DNA from: CAWDPQ01 sp049642465
GTDB taxonomy: Bacteria > Acidobacteriota > Vicinamibacteria > Vicinamibacterales > 2-12-FULL-66-21
Direction: 5' to 3'
NCBI GenBank assembly: GCA_049642465.1
Contig: JBAROV010000173.1
Span: 1 to 13,411 of the forward strand
Length of the DNA stretch: 13,411 bases
This document shows, piece after piece, positions 1 through 8,885 of the stretch (position 1 is the stretch's first letter; each line of letters begins with the position of its first letter). The notes under the pieces were generated by a model that made no database searches, had not been told where the DNA came from, and was given only the letters and a program-made list of their open reading frames with translations. The position numbers and the translations under genes are program-made.

Positions 1-82
1 GGGCTCGGGGCTCGGGGCTCGGGGCTCGGGGCTCGGGGCTCGGGGCTCGGGGCTCGGGGCTCGGGGCTCGGGGCTCGGGGCT
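1..82. repeat. 7-bp tandem repeat (GGGCTCG)n at the left edge
   Basis: A perfect heptanucleotide repeat, unit GGGCTCG, about 11.7 copies visible and running off the left end, so the true copy number is unknown. The last copy breaks at base 83, where the sequence becomes the Shine-Dalgarno of the next gene. The repeat therefore occupies the whole visible 5' leader of the binding-protein gene. It is too short-period, and lacks spacers, to be a CRISPR array. Confidence 0.97.
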
Positions 83-83
83 G

Positions 84-88
84 GGAGG
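84..88 (+). promoter_or_regulatory. Shine-Dalgarno GGAGG for the binding-protein gene
   Basis: GGAGG lies 4 bases before the ATG at 93 and directly abuts the heptamer repeat. It fixes the start of the downstream gene. Confidence 0.8.
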
Positions 89-92
89 ATAA

Positions 93-1055
93 ATGAAACT
101 CGCCATCTGCATAGCGGTCGCAGCCGCCATTTCGGTCGGGATCGGCTGTGCGCCAACGGGAGAGAGACCACCGGAGGCAAACAAGGAATTGCGGTTTGCG
201 GTCATTCCCAAGGCGCTCGACATTCCGGTGTTCAACTACGCGAAGATTGGCGCCGAGCGGGCGGCGCGGGAACTAGGCAACGTCCGGATCGAGTGGCGCG
301 CGCCGGATACCGCCGATCAGCTCAAGCAAAAGGAAATTCTCGAGTCCTTCATCACCCAGCGCGTCGATGGCATCGCGATTTCGGCGCTCAATGGCGATTT
401 CCTCACCGACACCATCAACCGCGCCATTGATGCGGGTATTCCTGTTGTGACCTGGGATTCAGATGCGCCGAAGTCGAAACGGATCGCCTTCTACGGCGTG
501 GACGACTTCGAGTCCGGACGAATCATGGGGCAGGAAGCCATCAAGCTGCTGAATGGCAAGGGGAAGGTCGCCATCATTACGAGCGTTGGCGCGACCAATC
601 TGCAGCGGCGCCTCGAGGGTGTGCGTGACGGGCTCGCGAAGGCGCCGGGGATTGAAGTCGTCGAGGTCTACGACATCAAGGAAGACGTGGTGCGGTGCGC
701 CGAGATCATTGCCACCGGCACTCGCCGCTACCCGGATCTTTCCGCTTGGATTGCCGTCGGTGGCTGGCCCGTATTCACTCGCAATGCTCTGGCGGCCGTC
801 GATCCTTCGAAGACGAAGGTCATTTCCTTCGACACGGTGGAGAGCGGCCTCGCCCTGCTTCGAGAGGGCAAGGTGCAGGTCCTGCTCGGGCAGAAGTACT
901 TCGGCTGGGGCAGCGAAACTGTGAAGCTTCTTCACGGCATCAAGAACGGTCGCATGCCGCCCAGCCCGATCATCAACTCGGGCGTCGATGTTGTGACTCG
1001 CGACAACGTGGACGCGTACGCCGAACAGTGGAAGAGGATGGAAGCAGGCCAATAA
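93..1055 (+). CDS. Sugar ABC transporter substrate-binding lipoprotein (Peripla_BP_4 type)
   Basis: 320 residues. It should capture a sugar or similar small solute in the periplasm and deliver it to an ABC permease. The N-terminus is a lipoprotein signal: K2, a hydrophobic stretch, then VGIGC with Cys19, which fits the loose lipobox pattern although the -3 position is Gly. The mature part has the type I periplasmic binding fold of the ribose/xylose-binding group: a first strand LRFAVIPK (33-40), a VDGIAISALN segment, a TWDSDAP hinge segment and GVDDFESGRIMGQ, all typical of PF13407. Length is normal for the family. The ATG at 93 has a strong GGAGG. No permease or ATPase gene follows, so any partner genes lie upstream outside the window or elsewhere. 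The ligand cannot be read from the sequence. A LacI-like regulator shares this fold but would have an N-terminal HTH, which is absent. Confidence 0.9.
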   Translation: MKLAICIAVAAAISVGIGCAPTGERPPEANKELRFAVIPKALDIPVFNYAKIGAERAARELGNVRIEWRAPDTADQLKQKEILESFITQRVDGIAISALNGDFLTDTINRAIDAGIPVVTWDSDAPKSKRIAFYGVDDFESGRIMGQEAIKLLNGKGKVAIITSVGATNLQRRLEGVRDGLAKAPGIEVVEVYDIKEDVVRCAEIIATGTRRYPDLSAWIAVGGWPVFTRNALAAVDPSKTKVISFDTVESGLALLREGKVQVLLGQKYFGWGSETVKLLHGIKNGRMPPSPIINSGVDVVTRDNVDAYAEQWKRMEAGQ

Positions 1056-1160
1056 CATGCCGCCCTGGCGCGCCTGTTGAAGCCTGTTCCTCATTCTCGC
1101 GACGGTCAGTGTGACGCGGAGAATAAACTGGTACGACTTGAGGCTGGGTTCGCTCGATCA

Positions 1161-1189
1161 GAGATCAGGAGAAAGTCCCTCCTGATCTC
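1161..1189. terminator. Inverted repeat between convergent genes, possible bidirectional terminator
   Basis: GAGATCAGGAG (1161-1171) is followed by a 7-base loop and its exact complement CTCCTGATCTC (1179-1189), giving an 11-bp perfect stem. It sits between the convergent stops at 1055 and 1205. No clear T-run follows on either strand, so intrinsic termination is plausible but not certain. The right arm is also part of a short direct repeat. Confidence 0.45.
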
Positions 1190-1200
1190 CTGATCTCCTG
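1182..1200. repeat. Short direct repeat CTGATCTC, 2.4 copies
   Basis: The 8-base unit CTGATCTC occurs at 1182-1189 and 1190-1197 and begins again at 1198-1200. The first copy is shared with the right arm of the neighbouring inverted repeat. It ends 5 bases before the stop of the radical SAM gene. Confidence 0.8.
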
Positions 1201-1204
1201 TCGG

Positions 1205-3301
<2,097 letters not shown>

Positions 3302-3613
3302 GCTGTCAGATTATCGAGAATGACGCGAATTCCGGCCTGATTTCACCAAACTGGCGCTCACGCGGGGTGAATGGGCGCCACGCGCATCGAAGGGTCACTG
3401 GGGGGTCCGGATGGGGGCGTTCGACGTGGGGGGAGAAAAGGTTTACCAACAACTGCCCATCGATTGCCCTCGTCCGCGCGCCACGGCTGACCTTTGATAC
3501 CGGCAATTCCACATTTTTGCCGCGGTCGAATCACTCAGCCGTGGTCTACCTCTTGCACTTTGCCCGGCGTTCGACCTGGCATTCCATAGGGGATGAGGTA
3601 GCGATTCGCAAAG
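3302..3613. other. Non-coding spacer between divergent genes
   Basis: 312 bases between the radical SAM gene (left, -) and the methyltransferase gene (right, +). It must hold both promoters. On the - strand GATAAT (3312-3317) is a candidate -10 close to the radical SAM start, without a convincing -35 partner. A G-rich stretch lies around 3400-3435. On the + strand I see no good promoter. Short ORFs across it have no recognisable protein features. Confidence 0.6.
3312..3317 (-). promoter_or_regulatory. Candidate -10 element (GATAAT) for the radical SAM gene
   Basis: Reading the - strand, GATAAT is followed after 8 bases by the ATG at 3301. That places a transcription start at or next to the start codon, and the gene has no Shine-Dalgarno, which fits leaderless expression. 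No -35 match was found, so this is weak. Confidence 0.25.
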
Positions 3614-4366
3614 ATGGCCGCCGCGCACACCTACAACGACATTTATTACCAGTACATCAATCAGGGGTCGCTTCAGTCCGCCCGAGTGCTCCTCCCACTC
3701 GTGGCCAGGCACTTCCTCGTGCGAAGCGTCGTCGATTTCGGTGCAGGCCAGGGCGCGTGGCTGCGTGTCTGGCAGGACCTCGGGACGGATGATGTGCTCG
3801 GTCTGGACGGCGACTATGTCGATCGTTCGGAGCTCCTCATCGCGGCCAAGCGCTTTGTCGCCGCGGACCTGACGAAGCCCATCCGACTGAATCGCACGTT
3901 CGATCTCGTGCAGAGCCTCGAAGTTGCGGAGCACCTGCCATCCTCGGCGGCCGCGATCTTCATCGACAATCTCGTGGCGCACGGCAAGGTCATTCTCTTC
4001 TCCGCCGCGGCGCCGGGCCAGGGCGGGGAGCATCACGTCAACGAGCGCCCGTATAGCTGCTGGCGCGACCTCTTTCACGAGCGTCACTACACGCCGCTCG
4101 ACATGATCCGACCAGTCCTGGCGCGGGACGTCCGGGTCGAGCCCTGGTATCGGTACAACTCGTTTGTTTTCGTGCACGACGATCTGCTTCCCGTGTTACC
4201 GGTCGAATTGCGAGGGTTACAGATCGCGGCCGACCAGGAGATTCCCGACGTGTCGCCGCCGCTCTACAAGCTGCGGAAGGCGCTGTTTCGACCTTTGCCC
4301 TCTTCGGTCATCACGCAATTCGCACGCCTGAAGAAGCATTGGCACGTGCGAACGTCGCTGACGTAA
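3614..4366 (+). CDS. Class I SAM-dependent methyltransferase
   Basis: 250 residues. The Rossmann-like SAM-binding fold is visible: motif I VVDFGAGQGAW (39-49), the acidic end of the next strand in LGLDGD (62-67), an acidic residue in the VAADLT segment, and FDLVQSLEVAEHLP (96-109), where a DLV-x-VxEHL motif closes the SAM site. A later block HVNERPYSCWRDLF (141-154) is typical of methyltransferases in polysaccharide and glycan gene clusters. There is no signal peptide or membrane segment, so it is cytoplasmic. The stop is 2 bases before the start of the membrane glycosyltransferase, suggesting one operon and a role in modifying a sugar or lipid-linked glycan. The acceptor is unknown. The ATG at 3614 has only a distant GAGG (3594-3597), so the start is moderately sure. 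Confidence 0.85.
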   Translation: MAAAHTYNDIYYQYINQGSLQSARVLLPLVARHFLVRSVVDFGAGQGAWLRVWQDLGTDDVLGLDGDYVDRSELLIAAKRFVAADLTKPIRLNRTFDLVQSLEVAEHLPSSAAAIFIDNLVAHGKVILFSAAAPGQGGEHHVNERPYSCWRDLFHERHYTPLDMIRPVLARDVRVEPWYRYNSFVFVHDDLLPVLPVELRGLQIAADQEIPDVSPPLYKLRKALFRPLPSSVITQFARLKKHWHVRTSLT

Positions 4367-4368
4367 TC

Positions 4369-6018
4369 ATGCCCCCTTCCACCGCCGCGACATTTCCGGT
4401 CGAAGCCGCGCCGCGGCGCGCCGCTGCAGCGCCGACCAGTCGTGCGCTCCCGCTCGCGCGCGAGTGGCTGATCGCGCTCATCGCGGCCTTCGTGTATTGC
4501 GCGCTGCGTCTCGCCTTGATTCCTGACGGGGCGGAGTTTACGCGGGCGTTTTCGCACGACAGCGCGTATCTCGCATCTGTCGCCTCGAACGTCTTGACCG
4601 GCAAGGGCTACGTCAACGACGCCCTTTGGTACGTGTTCATGATGCCGGCATCGCTTCCGATGCCGTACCACAACGCCAATCCGCTCTTTCCAACCGCCAC
4701 CATGGCCGTGGCGTTCCTGTCGGACGTCGACGTCTTTCGTGCGGGCTTCGGCGTGTCCGCCGGCTCGAGTGTAATCCTGTTTGTCGCGCTGGTTTCGCTC
4801 GTCAGGCCGCACCTGCCCACCATCTGGCATGCGGTGGGAACAGCACTCCTGGTCGTGGTCTTTCCACCGGTCCTCGCGGACTCGTTCCGGTATCTTTCGG
4901 ATTCGCTCTGCGCGTCGCTGCTGGTCGCATTCTTCGCGATCGTGGTGCGGGCCTCATCGCCGTTCGGCTGGATCTCCGCCGGCGTCGTACTCGGCCTGGC
5001 CTGGTTGACACGAGGTGCGGTCGTTGCGATTGCACCTGCGCTGGTCGTGTATCCGTTCCTCAGGTTGCGGCCATCGCAGGCCGTCGTGCGGCTCGGCTTG
5101 ATCGGCGTCGGCGGGTTGCTCGTTGTTTCGCCCTGGCTGCTGCACACCAAGGCGGTCTGGGGATCGTACCTGCGCAGCGACGCTGGCTACTCGATCGTCC
5201 AGGACTTCGCGGCGGAAAAGTACGGGTCGGTAGTGAAGTATCGGCACGCCGTCGAACCACCCCCGCCCCTGATGCAGTTCGTACGCGCGGCACCGGCCGC
5301 TGCAACGCGACGTGTGGCGGTTGGAACCTTGAAGGTGGTCAAGGTAGGGCTCGGCTGGTGGTCGCTGCACAACGTGATGATTGCTCTCACCATGGCGGCA
5401 GGCGTTCTCGTGTGGTGCTTGAACCGGCGACGCCTTCTCTCCCCTGAAGGGATTGCGCTGGCGCTTTTCGGCGGCACTTCGCTCTTCATGCTCGCCATCC
5501 TCGGCGATAGTTTCGAGGAACGCTACGCATTGACATTCACCGTGCTCTACGCGCTTTTCTCGATCCTCGGTTGGAGGCAAATCGCGCAACACCAGCAAGG
5601 CCGGCGTCGCGCCGTGGTCGCTGGGATATTCGTCCTCGTCTGGATCGTGTTGATGCCCATCTACGTGATCCGGCAGTATCGCTACTGGTACGCTACCGAT
5701 GCCGCGCTCGTGAGCTACCGGGCCGCGGCCGCGGAAGTCGATCGTCGCTTTGCCAAGGGAACACCGGTCATCGTCGGGCTCGAACCTTACATCTACTCCG
5801 TGGAGACCTTCGCCTCCGGCATCAGCTTTCCTGAAGCGTCGGACGAATTCCTCTTCCGCCTCATGGACAAGTACGGCGCTCGCTTCATTTATCTGACCGA
5901 CCAGGAACTCGATCTGTGGCGGCCGCAGTGGCGATCGCCCTCGAACCTGCCAGAGCAGCTCCGCCTGGCCGGCACTGTCGGCAATGGGTTTGTCTTTGGC
6001 CGAAGGGACACACCATGA
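4369..6018 (+). CDS. GT-C fold membrane glycosyltransferase, GT39/ArnT-like
   Basis: 549 residues from the ATG at 4369. A TTG ten codons upstream would lie inside the preceding gene and is less likely. After a short Ala/Pro-rich cytoplasmic head comes a membrane segment at about 33-51. The first outside loop carries SHDSAYLASVASNVLTG (62-78), with Asp64 in the place of the catalytic Asp of PMT/ArnT-type enzymes. Several more hydrophobic segments follow, roughly 130-145, 153-170, 180-194, 203-230, 240-257, 345-362, 370-395 and 420-440. The C-terminal 100 or so residues are a soluble, probably periplasmic domain. Such enzymes take a sugar from a polyprenyl-phosphate carrier and transfer it to a lipid, protein or glycan outside the membrane. 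The next gene encodes the type of enzyme that loads that carrier and overlaps this gene by 4 bases. Exact donor and acceptor are not readable. Confidence 0.8.
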   Translation: MPPSTAATFPVEAAPRRAAAAPTSRALPLAREWLIALIAAFVYCALRLALIPDGAEFTRAFSHDSAYLASVASNVLTGKGYVNDALWYVFMMPASLPMPYHNANPLFPTATMAVAFLSDVDVFRAGFGVSAGSSVILFVALVSLVRPHLPTIWHAVGTALLVVVFPPVLADSFRYLSDSLCASLLVAFFAIVVRASSPFGWISAGVVLGLAWLTRGAVVAIAPALVVYPFLRLRPSQAVVRLGLIGVGGLLVVSPWLLHTKAVWGSYLRSDAGYSIVQDFAAEKYGSVVKYRHAVEPPPPLMQFVRAAPAAATRRVAVGTLKVVKVGLGWWSLHNVMIALTMAAGVLVWCLNRRRLLSPEGIALALFGGTSLFMLAILGDSFEERYALTFTVLYALFSILGWRQIAQHQQGRRRAVVAGIFVLVWIVLMPIYVIRQYRYWYATDAALVSYRAAAAEVDRRFAKGTPVIVGLEPYIYSVETFASGISFPEASDEFLFRLMDKYGARFIYLTDQELDLWRPQWRSPSNLPEQLRLAGTVGNGFVFGRRDTP

Positions 6019-7088
6019 GAACGTCAATTGGCCCGGTCGAACGACCGCTGGTGTCGGTGGTGGCGCCGTGCTTCAACGAGGCCGAAGGCCTTCGGGAATT
6101 TCATCGGCGTGCGGCGGCAGCTTGCCGGGCGGCGGTCGGCGAGTCGTACGAAATCGTCCTCGTAAACGATGGATCTCGCGACGGCACGTGGAAACTGATT
6201 GGCGATCTTTCGCACGAAGACGCACACGTCGTCGGCATCAATTTATCGAGAAACCACGGGCACCAGATAGCGCTCACGGCTGGACTTTCTCAGGCGAGAG
6301 GAGAGCGCATCTTCATCCTCGACGCCGACCTGCAGGATCCTCCGGAGTTGTTGTCGCCGATGATGTCAGCCATGGATGCAGGGGCTGACGTGGTGTACGG
6401 GCGCCGGCGATCGCGGAAGGGTGAGAGTTGGTTCAAGCTGACGACAGCGTCGGCATTCTACCGATGCCTGCATGCGCTCACGGATGTGGACATTCCTCTC
6501 GACACCGGAGACTTCCGGCTCATGAGCCGGCGGGCGGTGAAGGCATTGATGCGCATGCCCGAGCAGCACCGCTTTATCCGCGGGATGGTGACGTGGCTGG
6601 GGTTTCAGCAGGTCGCGATCGAATACGACCGCGATGAGCGGTTGGCCGGCCAGACCCACTATCCGCTGCACCGTATGGTCCGCCTCGCGTTTGACGCCAT
6701 CACCGGGTTCTCGATTCAACCCCTGCGTGCCGCCAGTCTGTTCGGCATGACAGTCGGACTTGCGGGGCTGGCGATGCTGGTGCGATCGCTGTACGTCTGG
6801 TTCACGCACGAGACCGTACCCGGATGGACCAGCCTCATCACGGTGGTCCTGCTGCTCGGAAGCGTTCAGTTGCTGTTTCTTGGGGTGCTCGGGGAGTACG
6901 TCGGGCGGCTGTTCATGGAATCGAAGCGGCGGCCCCTGTTCATCATCAGCGACGTCGTCGGCCGCGAAAACGCGGCGCGCGCGTGGCGGAAGATCGCTCG
7001 TTCACCGGGATCCGGTCTCGTCGCAATGCATCGAACCGCTCGCGCCGAGGACGAGGCTATTGGCGTCAACGCGCGGAAGGCTGGCTGA
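6015..7088 (+). CDS. Polyprenyl-phosphate glycosyltransferase, GT2 (GtrB/DPM1/ArnC-like)
   Basis: 357 residues from the ATG at 6015, which overlaps the previous stop as ATGA and has AAGGGA at 6003-6008. The GT2 catalytic domain fills about 11-235: SVVAPCFNEAEG (14-25), VLVNDGSRDGTW (48-59), NLSRNHGHQIALTAGL (76-91), the metal-binding ILDADLQDPPE (101-111) and the acceptor-side segment LDTGDFRLMSRR (162-173). Two membrane helices follow at about 240-262 and 272-296, then a basic tail. This is the GtrB/DPM1-like arrangement: a nucleotide sugar is transferred to undecaprenyl phosphate on the inner face of the membrane. Translational coupling to the GT-C enzyme suggests it makes that enzyme's donor. 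A separate GtrA-type flippase is not present. The last 8 codons overlap the end of msrQ on the other strand. Confidence 0.92.
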   Translation: MRTSIGPVERPLVSVVAPCFNEAEGLREFHRRAAAACRAAVGESYEIVLVNDGSRDGTWKLIGDLSHEDAHVVGINLSRNHGHQIALTAGLSQARGERIFILDADLQDPPELLSPMMSAMDAGADVVYGRRRSRKGESWFKLTTASAFYRCLHALTDVDIPLDTGDFRLMSRRAVKALMRMPEQHRFIRGMVTWLGFQQVAIEYDRDERLAGQTHYPLHRMVRLAFDAITGFSIQPLRAASLFGMTVGLAGLAMLVRSLYVWFTHETVPGWTSLITVVLLLGSVQLLFLGVLGEYVGRLFMESKRRPLFIISDVVGRENAARAWRKIARSPGSGLVAMHRTARAEDEAIGVNARKAG

Positions 7089-7674
7089 CGCGAGCGCGGA
7101 AGTCCGCCCGGACGTGCCACACCACCCGAAAAATCAGCAGCGCGGCAACAACGGCTGCGTAATAAACCGGCTCGCCAATCGGAACTTTCACTTTCCAGAC
7201 AAAATGAAGCGCCGCCGCGATGGCGCTCGCGTAAATTAGCCGGTGCAGCTTTTGCCACCGCCGACCCAGCCGCCGAATCCAGCCTTTCGTTGACGTCAAC
7301 GCCAGCGGCACCATCGACGCGAACGCTACCATCCCGGCCGTGATAAAGGGGCGCTTCGCGATGTCGGCAAGCGCTTCATCCCAGGCAAGATAGTGATCGA
7401 GCACGATCCACGTGCACACGTGGAGCGTCGCGTAAAAGAAGGCGAACAAGCCAAGCATCCGCCTGAAACGGATGATGCCGTTCCAGCCGGTCAGGCGGCG
7501 GAGCGGCGTGACGGCGAGCGTAGCGATCAGGAATCGGAACGCCCAGAGTCCGGTGGCCAACTGCAAGGTTTCGGCGGGATTGACGCCGAGGCCGCCGGTC
7601 AACAAGGCATGGAGCAGTCTCGCAGCGGGCGCCAGCGAGATGACGACAACAAGCGGTTTCCAGAGCTTTTGCAT
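7066..7674 (-). CDS. msrQ: MsrQ, heme-binding membrane subunit of the MsrPQ system
   Basis: 202 residues from the ATG at 7674. The open frame extends far upstream across msrP, but that part is antisense-like noise. The protein is an integral membrane ferric-reductase-like subunit with about six hydrophobic segments, which passes electrons from the quinone pool or flavin to MsrP in the periplasm. Candidate heme ligands lie in membrane segments: His85 (YATLHVCTW), His144 (WQKLHRLIY) and His157 (AALHFVW), a pattern typical of MsrQ/YedZ. Length matches the roughly 200-residue family norm. The gene begins 20 bases after the msrP stop on the same strand, so the two are an operon. There is no clear Shine-Dalgarno. 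The last 23 bases overlap the convergent glycosyltransferase gene. Confidence 0.93.
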   Translation of the reverse strand: MQKLWKPLVVVISLAPAARLLHALLTGGLGVNPAETLQLATGLWAFRFLIATLAVTPLRRLTGWNGIIRFRRMLGLFAFFYATLHVCTWIVLDHYLAWDEALADIAKRPFITAGMVAFASMVPLALTSTKGWIRRLGRRWQKLHRLIYASAIAAALHFVWKVKVPIGEPVYYAAVVAALLIFRVVWHVRADFRARVSQPSAR

Positions 7675-7694
7675 GAACGACTGACGTGCAGCCG

Positions 7695-8681
7695 TCAGTA
7701 GTGCCGCTTCAGATCCATCCCCGAGTACAGCGAAGCCACTTGATCGCCGTAACCGTTGAACATTTGAGTGGGATGATTCTTGAAGAAACCCGGAATGCGT
7801 CGCTCGGTCTTTTGACTCCAGCGCGGGTGATCGACGTTGGGATTCACGTTTGAGTAGAAGCCGTACTCGCCCGGGTTGGCGATATTCCAGGCGGTATTCG
7901 GCTGACGCTCGACAAAGCGGATCCGAACGATCGATTTGATGCTCTTGAACCCGTACTTCCACGGCACCACCAGCCGGATTGGAGCGCCGTTTTGATTCAT
8001 CAGTGTCTTGCCGTACAGACCGACGGCGAGGATGGTCAGTGGGTGCATCGCCTCGTCCATCCTCAGTCCCTCGACGTACGGCCATTCGAGGGCAGCCATG
8101 TTCTGGCCCGGCATCTCCGAAGGTCGCAGCAACGTGGTGAATTCCACGTACGCCGCTTTCCCCTGCGGCTCTGCACGCTTGATCACCTCCGCGAGGGGAA
8201 TGCCGGCCCACGGAATGACCATCGACCACGCTTCGACGCACCGGAGACGGTAGATCCGCTCTTCGAGTTGGTGCGGTCGGATGAGATCCTCGAGGAGATA
8301 CTCGGCGGGCTTGGCGCACAAGCCGTCAATCCTCACCTTCCACGGACTCGTCTTGAGCCGTCCCGAATATCGGTGCGGATCGTTTTTGCCAGTTCCGAAC
8401 TCGTAAAAGTTGTTGTAGCTGGTGATCTCCTCGAACGAGTTCAGCTTTTCATCCGTGGCAACCACCTTCGGTTTGACGCCTGCAAGGGGTGACTGCCCGA
8501 CCTCGCCTGGCGAGCCGCCCAAGCCAGCTGCTGCCCCGTCGGCACATCCCCCCACGAGGGAACCTGTCGCCGCGGCGATCGCTGCACCCCCGGCGAGACG
8601 GATAAATTCGCGCCGCCGCAGATACCATTTTTCCTCGGTAATCTCGGAAGACGGAATCTGCCCGCCAGGTCGGATCAACAT
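7695..8681 (-). CDS. msrP: MsrP, molybdopterin protein-methionine-sulfoxide reductase catalytic subunit
   Basis: 328 residues from the ATG at 8681, chosen because AGGAG lies 5 bases upstream. A longer frame to 8747 is possible but has no such site. MsrP reduces methionine sulfoxide in exported proteins, protecting the envelope from oxidants. A Tat signal is present, RRREFIRLAGGAA (22-34). The sulfite-oxidase-like domain follows: SYNNFYEFG (88-96), EERIYRLRCVEAWSM with Cys148 as the molybdenum ligand, PYVEGLRMDEAMHPL, NGAPIRLVVPWKYGFK and EYGFYSNVNPNVDHPRWSQ. These match the E. coli enzyme closely. One odd feature is SLVGGC (41-46), which ends the Tat hydrophobic region with a lipobox-like Cys46. 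This suggests a membrane-anchored Tat lipoprotein, whereas the E. coli protein is soluble. It is followed by msrQ. Confidence 0.95.
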   Translation of the reverse strand: MLIRPGGQIPSSEITEEKWYLRRREFIRLAGGAAIAAATGSLVGGCADGAAAGLGGSPGEVGQSPLAGVKPKVVATDEKLNSFEEITSYNNFYEFGTGKNDPHRYSGRLKTSPWKVRIDGLCAKPAEYLLEDLIRPHQLEERIYRLRCVEAWSMVIPWAGIPLAEVIKRAEPQGKAAYVEFTTLLRPSEMPGQNMAALEWPYVEGLRMDEAMHPLTILAVGLYGKTLMNQNGAPIRLVVPWKYGFKSIKSIVRIRFVERQPNTAWNIANPGEYGFYSNVNPNVDHPRWSQKTERRIPGFFKNHPTQMFNGYGDQVASLYSGMDLKRHY

Positions 8682-8686
8682 GGGAA

Positions 8687-8691
8687 CTCCT
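8687..8691 (-). promoter_or_regulatory. Shine-Dalgarno AGGAG for msrP
   Basis: On the - strand AGGAG, then 5 bases, then the ATG at 8681. It favours this start over the one 22 codons further upstream. Confidence 0.75.
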
Positions 8692-8761
8692 GTTTTGAGC
8701 GCTCGGCGGGGCAACCTCGCTCTGCCCTCCAACCTTCGCGCCCGCATCTGGCGAGGTCACC

Positions 8762-8781
8762 CGCCGGTTACCAAGCCGGCG
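8762..8781. promoter_or_regulatory. Inverted repeat in the msrP / kinase divergent spacer
   Basis: CGCCGG (8762-8767), 8 bases, CCGGCG (8776-8781), in the 204-base spacer between msrP (-) and the kinase-like gene (+). It could be an operator or simply a GC-rich hairpin. No regulator family can be named from it. Confidence 0.2.
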
Positions 8782-8885
8782 CCTCGCTCGGGCCGCAAGC
8801 GCTCTTCACAAAACTCTAGCATTCGGTCGCTATCGGTGGAACCCCGCAGCAGGGTATTTTGTTCCCGGCGTATTACAATGACGCG

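Noticed and set aside
1..82. CRISPR-like array
   Set aside because: A 7-bp period without spacers is a simple tandem repeat.
1056..1160. A possible vestige of a permease gene after the binding protein (ATG at 1057, hydrophobic SLFLILATVSV in frame after a stop)
   Set aside because: The position is suggestive, but only about ten hydrophobic residues are seen and a frameshift or stop must be assumed. That is too little to call a pseudogene.
4339..4368. TTG start for the GT-C gene inside the methyltransferase gene
   Set aside because: The ATG at 4369 directly follows the previous stop, and the extra ten residues translate the end of the upstream gene in another frame.
7675..8319. An upstream extension of the msrQ frame across msrP
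   Set aside because: The extension is Arg-rich low-complexity translation over conserved msrP codons. The MQKLW start matches MsrQ family length.
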